37,269 bases of DNA from Thermomicrobiales bacterium (GTDB lineage Bacteria; Chloroflexota; Chloroflexia; Thermomicrobiales; UBA6265), in assembly GCA_020432165.1 (NCBI GenBank), contig JAGQGU010000045.1, positions 1 to 37,269 of the forward strand. Direction: 5' to 3'. The notes beneath the pieces are model-generated. The model saw nothing but the letters and a program-made list of their open reading frames with translations. It searched no databases and had not been told where the DNA came from. Both the position numbers and the translations under genes were made by a program. Numbering within the stretch: position 1 is the stretch's first letter; the number at the start of each line of letters is the position of its first letter. Of this stretch, positions 32,271 through 37,269 are shown one piece after another.

Positions 32271-34022
32271 ATGATGGAAATCGTCATCCGTATCCAACGC
32301 TGTGTACGAAAGGCTCCTCCGTTGATCACCCTACCTTCGGATCTCGAAATCGCTCAGTCCGCGACCATGCTCCCCATGGATGATGTCGCCGCCCAACTCG
32401 GCATTCCGGCGGAGTATCTCGTGCCATATGGCAGAAATGTCGCCAAGGTCGACCCCTCGGTTACCGATCTCTTCACCGACCGGGCACCTGGCAAATACGT
32501 GGTGGTGACCGCGATCACGCCAACTCCACTCGGCGAGGGCAAGACGACTACAGCAGTTGGACTTGCCCAGGGGATGAAGCAGATCGGACGAAGCAGCGTG
32601 CTAACACTGCGGCAACCGAGCATGGGACCGACTTTCGGTATCAAGGGAGGCGCGGCCGGTGCCGGTTATAGTCAGGTGCTGCCGATGGAGCAGCTGAATC
32701 TGCACCTCACTGGCGATTTTCACGCCGTCACCGCTGCCCACAATCTGCTGGCGGCCATGATCGATAATCATCTCCACCACGGCAATGCGCTGGATATCGA
32801 TATCGATTCCATCCAATGGCGCCGTGTGCTGGATGTGAATGATCGTTCCCTCCGCAATATCGTTATCGGGCTCGGCGGCAAAGCCGATGGGGTCACGCGC
32901 CAGAGCGGGTTTGATATCACGGCGGCCAGCGAGGTGATGACCACCCTCTCCCTCAGCACCAGTCTGGAAGATTTGCGCGAGCGTCTCGGTCGAATCGTGA
33001 TCGGTCGGAATCGTGCTGGCAAGTTCATCACTGCCGAAGATCTTGATGCGGCCGGTGCCATGACGGTCATCTTGCGCGATGCCGTCTGGCCGAATCTGCT
33101 GCAAACCACCGAGAACACGCCCGTGCTGATCCACTGTGGACCATTCGGGAATATCGCAACCGGCAACAGCAGTGTCATCGCCGATCGCGTCGGACTGCGT
33201 ACAGCCGAGTTCGTGATTACCGAGGCTGGCTTTGGTGCCGATATGGGAGCCGAACGCTTCTTCAATGTGAAGTGTCGGGTTGGACAGGCATTGCCTGCAG
33301 CGGCGGTGCTTGTCGTTACCGTGCGTGCACTAAAAGCGCACAGTGGTCGTTTCAAGATTGTGCCGGGCAAGAAGCTGCCAGATGAACTCCTGATGGAGAA
33401 CCCGGATGATGTGCTCGCGGGCATGGAGAATCTGCGCAAGCATATCAAGATTGTGCAGGACTTCGGCGTGCAGCCGGTCATCGCGATCAACGCCTTCCCG
33501 AGTGATTACGCCAGCGAGCACGAAGTGATCCGCGAGGTCGCACGCGAGATGATGGTGCGCTGCGCGGTCAGTACGCACGTGATGAACGGCGGAGCAGGTG
33601 CGGTGGAGTTGGCGGAGCAGGTCGCGCTGGCAGCAGAAGAACCAACCAACTTCCGCTACACCTATGAGCTCGACTGGAGTCTGCAAGAGAAGATCAACGC
33701 CGTTGCGACCAAGGTTTATGGTGCCGATGGTGTGACCTATGCGCCCCTGGCGGCAAAGAATCTGAAAGCGTTTGCGGACGCGGGCTATGGCAATCTCCCC
33801 GTTGTTATTGCCAAGACGCACCTAAGCGTGAGCAGTGATCCCAAACTCAAAGGTGCGCCAACTGGCTGGACACTGCCGGTACGAGAGGTTCGTCTGGCCG
33901 CGGGCGCGGGCTATGTCTATGCCATCGCCGGCGATATGACGACCATGCCCGGCCTGGGTAACTCGCCCGCTGCCGAACGGATCGATATCGACGATGAGGG
34001 ACGTGTGGTGGGACTGTTCTGA
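32271..34022 (+). CDS. fhs: Formate--tetrahydrofolate ligase
   Basis: Fhs ligates formate to tetrahydrofolate with ATP, giving 10-formyl-THF for one-carbon metabolism. Visible are PSDLEIAQ (22-29), the ATP loop TPTPLGEGKTTT (83-94), RQPSMGPTFGIKGGAAG and a complete C-terminal half. With this start the protein has 583 residues, longer than the usual 555-560. The first 17 residues (MMEIVIRIQRCV...) are not family-like, and the TTG at 32322, preceded by AAAGG, would give 566 residues (MITLPSDLEIAQ) and may be the true start. No folD or other folate gene is adjacent. A hairpin begins at the stop codon. Confidence 0.96.
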   Translation: MMEIVIRIQRCVRKAPPLITLPSDLEIAQSATMLPMDDVAAQLGIPAEYLVPYGRNVAKVDPSVTDLFTDRAPGKYVVVTAITPTPLGEGKTTTAVGLAQGMKQIGRSSVLTLRQPSMGPTFGIKGGAAGAGYSQVLPMEQLNLHLTGDFHAVTAAHNLLAAMIDNHLHHGNALDIDIDSIQWRRVLDVNDRSLRNIVIGLGGKADGVTRQSGFDITAASEVMTTLSLSTSLEDLRERLGRIVIGRNRAGKFITAEDLDAAGAMTVILRDAVWPNLLQTTENTPVLIHCGPFGNIATGNSSVIADRVGLRTAEFVITEAGFGADMGAERFFNVKCRVGQALPAAAVLVVTVRALKAHSGRFKIVPGKKLPDELLMENPDDVLAGMENLRKHIKIVQDFGVQPVIAINAFPSDYASEHEVIREVAREMMVRCAVSTHVMNGGAGAVELAEQVALAAEEPTNFRYTYELDWSLQEKINAVATKVYGADGVTYAPLAAKNLKAFADAGYGNLPVVIAKTHLSVSSDPKLKGAPTGWTLPVREVRLAAGAGYVYAIAGDMTTMPGLGNSPAAERIDIDDEGRVVGLF

Positions 34023-34040
34023 ACGACCCGTGGTCGTTCA
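34020..34040 (+). terminator. Hairpin at the fhs stop codon
   Basis: TGAACGAC (34020-34027, starting with the fhs TGA) pairs perfectly with GTCGTTCA (34033-34040) around loop CCGTG. There is no downstream T-run, so termination would be weak or the structure may simply stabilise the 3' end. It has the 5-nt loop of the intergenic hairpins but no GTAG foot. Confidence 0.4.
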
Positions 34041-34067
34041 GAATCCCCTGGATTGGTTGCTCTGCCG

Positions 34068-34151
34068 GTAGTGTCGCCCCTCGTGGGCGACTGTGAAAGC
34101 ACGTTAGGGTGGGATTATCCGCCACCAGGTGACCATAAAGGTCACCACTAC
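34068..34151. repeat. Inverted pair of GTAG hairpins (84 bp), relative of 1821-1905
   Basis: The element begins GTAGTG and ends CACTAC. Left unit: GTAG (34068-34071), T, GTCGCCC/GGGCGAC with loop CTCGT (34073-34091). Right unit: GGTGACC/GGTCACC with loop ATAAA (34128-34146), then CTAC (34148-34151). It shares ATCCGCCACC and the GTGrCCrTAAAGGyCACCACTAC core with 1871-1905; the differing stem base is compensated (G:C there, A:T here). It lies between fhs and yebC. Confidence 0.6.
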
Positions 34152-34203
34152 GGACGAAGCGACCATCTGGAAGATGCATCCGCAAAAAACCAAAAGCCCC
34201 AAA

Positions 34204-34212
34204 TGGTATACT
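34204..34212 (+). promoter_or_regulatory. Extended -10 promoter upstream of yebC
   Basis: TGGTATACT is a good extended -10 (TGnTATAcT), with the start codon 56 bases downstream. No clear -35 is seen, as is usual for extended -10 promoters. It would drive yebC-ruvC-tlyA. Confidence 0.5.
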
Positions 34213-34267
34213 GGAGTGCCGGAAAATCCCTGGCCCTCGAACCAGTAGCAGTACCACGGAGTCACCA

Positions 34268-35014
34268 ATGTCCGGACATTCCAAATGGTCCACAATCAAG
34301 CGCGCCAAGGGCGCCGCTGATACCAAGCGTGCCAACCTTTTCACCAAGCTCGCCCGTGAAATCACGGTGTCTGCTCGCACTGGCTTGCCTGATCCCGATG
34401 CGAATCCACGCCTGCGGATCGCCATTCAGAAGGCGCGTCAGGAGAATATGCCCAAGGACAATATCCAGCGGGCTATTGATCGTGCCGGTGGTGGAGCCGA
34501 TGGCGCCAACTACGACGAGATCACCTACGAGGGATATGGCCCGGGTGGTATCGCTGTGATCATTGACGCCATGACCGATAACAAGAACCGCACCGTCGGC
34601 GAGATTCGCGCCGCCATGACTCGTTCCGGTGGAAACCTCGGTGAGTCTGGCTCGGTGAGCTGGATGTTCGATCTGGTCGGTCTCATCGTTCTGCCGATGG
34701 ATGGTCAAGATGAAGACGAGCTTCAGATGATCGCCATTGAGGCCGGGGCGCAAGACGTCGCGGTAGAGGAAGGCTCTCTGGAGGTCTATACAGATCCCGC
34801 TGAGTTGCACACGGTCGCGGGTGCGATTGGCGAGGCAGGTCTCGAGCCGACCACGATTGAGCTGATCAAAAAGGCCAAAACACCGATGCAGCCCGATACG
34901 GAGACCGCGATTAAGGCAATCCGGCTGATCGAGAAGCTGGAGGATCTGGACGATGTCCAAACCGTCTACAGCAACCTCGAGATATCCGACGAAGTGATGG
35001 CGCAGGTCAGCTAG
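34268..35014 (+). CDS. yebC: YebC/PmpR family protein
   Basis: Protein of 248 residues starting MSGHSKWSTIKRAKGAADTKR, the YebC/TACO1 hallmark, with ENMPKDNIQRAIDRAGG and GYGPGGIAVIIDAMTDNKNRT further on. YebC proteins were first called transcription regulators of ruv and other genes; recent work assigns the family to translation of proline-rich or stalling sequences. GGAG lies six bases before the ATG. It heads yebC-ruvC-tlyA, with ruvC starting three bases after its stop, a conserved neighbourhood. Confidence 0.97.
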   Translation: MSGHSKWSTIKRAKGAADTKRANLFTKLAREITVSARTGLPDPDANPRLRIAIQKARQENMPKDNIQRAIDRAGGGADGANYDEITYEGYGPGGIAVIIDAMTDNKNRTVGEIRAAMTRSGGNLGESGSVSWMFDLVGLIVLPMDGQDEDELQMIAIEAGAQDVAVEEGSLEVYTDPAELHTVAGAIGEAGLEPTTIELIKKAKTPMQPDTETAIKAIRLIEKLEDLDDVQTVYSNLEISDEVMAQVS

Positions 35015-35017
35015 ATC

Positions 35018-35518
35018 GTGCAGCATGGCGGCATCACGCTCGGCATCGACCCCGGTACGGCCCGACTCGGCTATGGCGTCATCTCCGGTGGACTGCAGCC
35101 ACGCCTGATTGATGCCGGGCTCATCGAAACCTGGCCCGATGAACCGATGAGCGAACGTTTGGTGACGCTCTATGAGGGTGTGGTTGAGCTTCTGCAGGAG
35201 TTCAATCCCGACGTGGTGGCAATCGAGCAACTCTTCTTCGCGCGCAACGTCACCACAGCTATCACCGTCGGGCAGGCGCGTGGCGTCGTGATTCTGGCGG
35301 CGGCTCAGGCTGGTATATCGATTGCGGAGTACACCCCCAGCGAGATCAAGCATGCCATCGCCGGATATGGCAAAGCCAATAAACCGCAGATGCAGGAGAT
35401 GGTGCGTATGATTCTCAATCTCCCTACCATCCCGCAGCCGGATGATGCCGCCGACGCCCTTGCCATCGCCATCTGTCATAACCAAACGGTTCCGTTCGCT
35501 GATCGAGGATTACGCTAG
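35018..35518 (+). CDS. ruvC: Holliday junction resolvase RuvC
   Basis: Protein of 166 residues that cuts Holliday junctions with RuvAB. The RNase H-like active site is visible: D11 in GIDPGTARLGYG, E70 in VAIEQLFFARN, D143 and D146 in PDDAADALAIAICH. The start is GTG at 35018, three bases after the yebC stop. ruvA and ruvB do not follow; tlyA comes after two bases instead, so the ruv cluster is split in this genome. Confidence 0.96.
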   Translation: MQHGGITLGIDPGTARLGYGVISGGLQPRLIDAGLIETWPDEPMSERLVTLYEGVVELLQEFNPDVVAIEQLFFARNVTTAITVGQARGVVILAAAQAGISIAEYTPSEIKHAIAGYGKANKPQMQEMVRMILNLPTIPQPDDAADALAIAICHNQTVPFADRGLR

Positions 35519-35520
35519 CC

Positions 35521-36312
35521 ATGGCAAAGAATCCACGGCTGGATCAGGCGATGCTTGATCGCAATCTCTGCGAAACCAGGAGTCGCGCCAAGGCGATGAT
35601 TATGGCCGGTGATGTCTATGTCAATGGCCAAAAAGAGACGCGGGCCGGCCATCCCATTGCTCCCACCGACGAGATCACGCTGAAGGCGAAACCGCGCTTC
35701 GTCAGCCGCGGCGGCGAGAAGATGGATGGCGCGCTCAATGCATTCGACATTAGAGTGACGGGGATGGTCGGTGCTGACTTCGGAGCCAGCACCGGTGGTT
35801 TCACCGATTGCCTGCTCCAACGAGGCGCCAGCAAGGTTTACGCCATTGATGTCGGGTACGGCATCCTTGACGAACGTATTCGCACGGATGAGCGCGTGGT
35901 CGTGATGGAGCGCACCAATGCGCGCTATGTCGACGAACTCCCCGAACCAATCGATATCGTGGTGATTGATGTCTCTTTCATCTCGTTGAATCTGATCCTG
36001 CCCGCCGTCAAGGCAGTGCTGCGTCCCGGTCGTATCTGTGTCCCCCTCATCAAACCTCAGTTTGAAGCGGGGCCGGAGCACATCGGCAAACGTGGTGTTG
36101 TGCGCGACCCTGCCGTGCATGAGATGGTGCTACGCAATGTGCTGACCTTTGCCCAGGAGCAGGGGTTTGCGGTGGTTAACCTGATTGCTTCCAGCCTGCG
36201 GGGTCCCAATGGCAATGTCGAGTTTCTCGGTCATCTGGTGTATGGAGAGGTTACTGGCATCCCAACGACCGATGAACTGGTTGCCCGCGCGATGGCGACG
36301 ATTCCGGAGTAG
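35521..36312 (+). CDS. tlyA: TlyA-family rRNA 2'-O-methyltransferase (S4 + RrmJ-like)
   Basis: Protein of 263 residues. An N-terminal S4 RNA-binding domain (about 5-60, LDQAMLDRNLCETRSRAKAM...) is followed by SRGGEKMDGAL and an FtsJ/RrmJ methyltransferase fold: AdoMet motif DFGASTGGFTDCLL (86-99), then DVSFISL and KPQFEAG. In mycobacteria TlyA makes 2'-O-methylcytidine in 16S and 23S rRNA and affects capreomycin sensitivity; the old name hemolysin A is misleading. The ATG at 35521 lies two bases after the ruvC stop. It ends the operon; 36313-36699 follows. Confidence 0.95.
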   Translation: MAKNPRLDQAMLDRNLCETRSRAKAMIMAGDVYVNGQKETRAGHPIAPTDEITLKAKPRFVSRGGEKMDGALNAFDIRVTGMVGADFGASTGGFTDCLLQRGASKVYAIDVGYGILDERIRTDERVVVMERTNARYVDELPEPIDIVVIDVSFISLNLILPAVKAVLRPGRICVPLIKPQFEAGPEHIGKRGVVRDPAVHEMVLRNVLTFAQEQGFAVVNLIASSLRGPNGNVEFLGHLVYGEVTGIPTTDELVARAMATIPE

Positions 36313-36378
36313 CTTTACTACTCGCAGCACAACACATCACCCCTTCAAGTTCATATATGCCGAAAGTGTGATATCGTT

Positions 36379-36394
36379 TGTGAAACTGTTCACA
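36379..36394. promoter_or_regulatory. CRP/FNR-like palindrome TGTGA-N6-TCACA
   Basis: TGTGA, AACTGT, TCACA matches the classical Crp half-sites exactly, 23 bases upstream of a weak -35 candidate. It is nested in the larger AAGTGTGA/TCACACTT repeat, so it could equally be part of a terminator hairpin. Confidence 0.35.
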
Positions 36395-36416
36395 CTTTAT
36401 TTTGTATACCTTTCGC

Positions 36417-36443
36417 TTGAAATCTGCCAAATCGCCCTATACA
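36417..36443 (+). promoter_or_regulatory. Weak sigma-70 promoter candidate for the sigma factor gene
   Basis: TTGAAA (36417-36422) and TATACA (36438-36443) are separated by 15 bases, shorter than the 17-base optimum. It would give an mRNA leader of about 250 bases before the ATG at 36700. Confidence 0.3.
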
Positions 36444-36580
36444 CTGGTTATAAGGACATCGGCATATGCCATTATCGCCGGGGAGGTAATACAAACATCG
36501 ACGTCCGCATCATCACAAAACCTGCATGACGCGATGAATCTCATCCGTACGTTCGCAGGTTCGTAGCGGTCCTCGATATA

Positions 36581-36606
36581 TCGAATGCATGCAAAATCGC
36601 ATTCGA
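36581..36606 (+). promoter_or_regulatory. Leader hairpin whose loop contains an alternative ATG
   Basis: TCGAATGC (36581-36588) pairs perfectly with GCATTCGA (36599-36606) around a 10-nt loop starting with ATG (36589). That ATG is in frame with the sigma factor gene and would add 37 residues. The hairpin could control or hide this start. Confidence 0.4.
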
Positions 36607-36699
36607 ACAGCTATCAGCACGGACATCTTTGCGCAACGCCCCGACGTCAATGCCGACTCTGAGAGTGGTGCGCTCGCCCCAAGAGGTGGAAACGCTTCA

Positions 36700-37269
36700 A
36701 TGGATACGAGCAGTAGAGACGAGCAGACCTTTTATCTGGATACGGCATTCACCGACGAACTGGACGTGAGTGACGAGTCCGATAGCGCACCGGAGTATTA
36801 CTCCGCCCTTCTGGCCGAAGGTATCGACGTCGTCGATCAACGCCGCAATCGTGGTCGCGCTGGCCGCAACACCCAAACCGATGATAGCTATGCCACTGGT
36901 GCCAACGATTCTGTCCGCATGTATTTGCAGGAGATCGGCGAAACCAATCTGCTGAGTATGGACGAGGAAGTCTGGCTGGCGACCCGTATGGAGCGCGGTC
37001 TCGCCGCCGATGCCCGCATGCAGAAGCATGGCAAAACGCTCAGCGCGACAGAGATCGCCGACCTTCAGGCAGATAAGGCTGATGGCGATGCTGCGCGTGT
37101 TCACCTGATTCAGGCCAATCTTCGCCTGGTGGTGAGTGTCGCCAAGAAATATGTTGGCCGTGGACTTTCCTTCCTCGATCTGATTCAGGAAGGCAATATC
37201 GGACTCATGAAGGCGACCGACAAGTTCGATTACCACCGCGGGTTCAAGTTCAGCACCTACGCCACCTGG
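36700..37269 (+). CDS. rpoD: Primary RNA polymerase sigma factor (RpoD/SigA), 5' part
   Basis: The frame is open to the right edge (190 residues, incomplete). After an acidic, low-complexity N terminus, region 1.2 begins at [29 protein letters not shown] (about residues 70-98). Regions 2.1-2.3 follow: [31 protein letters not shown] and [15 protein letters not shown], where the window ends just before the -10-binding part is complete. The short spacer between 1.2 and 2 fits a non-proteobacterial primary sigma factor. I start at the ATG at 36700, ten bases after AGAGGTGG; the ATG at 36589 has no ribosome binding site. It may be a second primary-type sigma factor; the missing 3' half would decide. 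Confidence 0.92.
   Translation, partial: MDTSSRDEQTFYLDTAFTDELDVSDESDSAPEYYSALLAEGIDVVDQRRNRGRAGRNTQTDDSYATGANDSVRMYLQEIGETNLLSMDEEVWLATRMERGLAADARMQKHGKTLSATEIADLQADKADGDAARVHLIQANLRLVVSVAKKYVGRGLSFLDLIQEGNIGLMKATDKFDYHRGFKFSTYATW

Larger units (their letters stand above)
36313..36699. other. Long AT-richer leader between tlyA and the sigma factor gene
   Basis: This 387-bp gap is less GC-rich than its surroundings and holds several signals but no supported gene. They are an 8-bp inverted repeat AAGTGTGA/TCACACTT (36364-36371 and 36390-36397) followed by TTATTTTG, possibly a tlyA terminator; a TTGAAA-N15-TATACA pair (36417-36443); a strong GGGGAGGT (36480-36487 area) with no ATG, GTG or TTG at a normal distance; and a stable TCGAATGC/GCATTCGA hairpin (36581-36606). 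Confidence 0.5.

Noticed and set aside
36185-36529. Open frame overlapping the tlyA end and the sigma leader as a small gene
   Set aside because: Half of it overlaps tlyA out of frame, there is no ribosome binding site, and the tail is low-complexity.
36540-36600. tRNA-like GGTTCG sequence
   Set aside because: No acceptor or anticodon stems can be formed around it.

Overview
The window is a dense bacterial chromosome segment with short intergenic gaps, many 4-bp ATGA overlaps, and GC of about 58-70% in the host-gene stretches I counted by hand. The mix suggests a Gram-positive-like or Chloroflexota-type bacterium: an A/G adenine glycosylase with a winged-helix-like tail, System II cytochrome c biogenesis, a SpoIIE-type phosphatase, an LLM/FAD oxidase fusion, LtrA, Fhs, and many GTAG-tagged hairpins. 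The phylum is an inference from gene content. No rRNA, tRNA, CRISPR array or transposase gene was seen.

Layout. Positions 1-10251 are all on the minus strand: obgE, a tsaC/Sua5 gene, uvrC, a YciI-like gene, an OsmC gene, an aldehyde dehydrogenase, and a tightly overlapping run transcribed as SpoIIE-type phosphatase, small P-loop protein, GNAT acetyltransferase, aroC. At 10361-11782 (+) a HAD-like domain is fused in frame to a complete TrmD tRNA methyltransferase. At 11805-16829 (-) lies a lower-GC three-gene DNA-modification/helicase island. recO follows (-). From 17831 to 24087 (+) come ccdA-resB-ccsA-resA (cytochrome c maturation), a DsbA-like oxidoreductase with a single cysteine, a PaiB-like FMN protein and mutY. 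On the minus strand 24169-28391 hold a polytopic GT-C-like glycosyltransferase and mutS. At 28707-30989 (+) a luciferase-like monooxygenase domain is fused to a berberine-bridge-type FAD oxidase; ltrA converges on it with abutting stop codons. The right end (+) carries fhs, then yebC-ruvC-tlyA, then a 387-bp leader and the 5' part of a primary sigma factor that runs off the edge.

Most striking. (1) The island encodes two AdoMet-binding half-methyltransferases (one alone, one hidden at the C terminus of a 1096-residue helicase) but only one catalytic NPPY half, which begins exactly at motif IV in its own gene. The helicase N terminus looks like a GIY-YIG/T5orf172-type nuclease. Together this reads as a split, three-gene restriction-modification or defence system. 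(2) The HAD-TrmD fusion has no internal start codon and a degenerate HAD motif I. (3) A family of GTAG-tagged hairpins, mostly with 5-nt loops, fills the gaps; three form head-to-head pairs, two of these being 84-85-bp relatives about 32 kb apart with compensatory stem changes, and two single units supply the TAG stop codon of the neighbouring gene. They look like REP/BIME elements, with no partner transposase in view.
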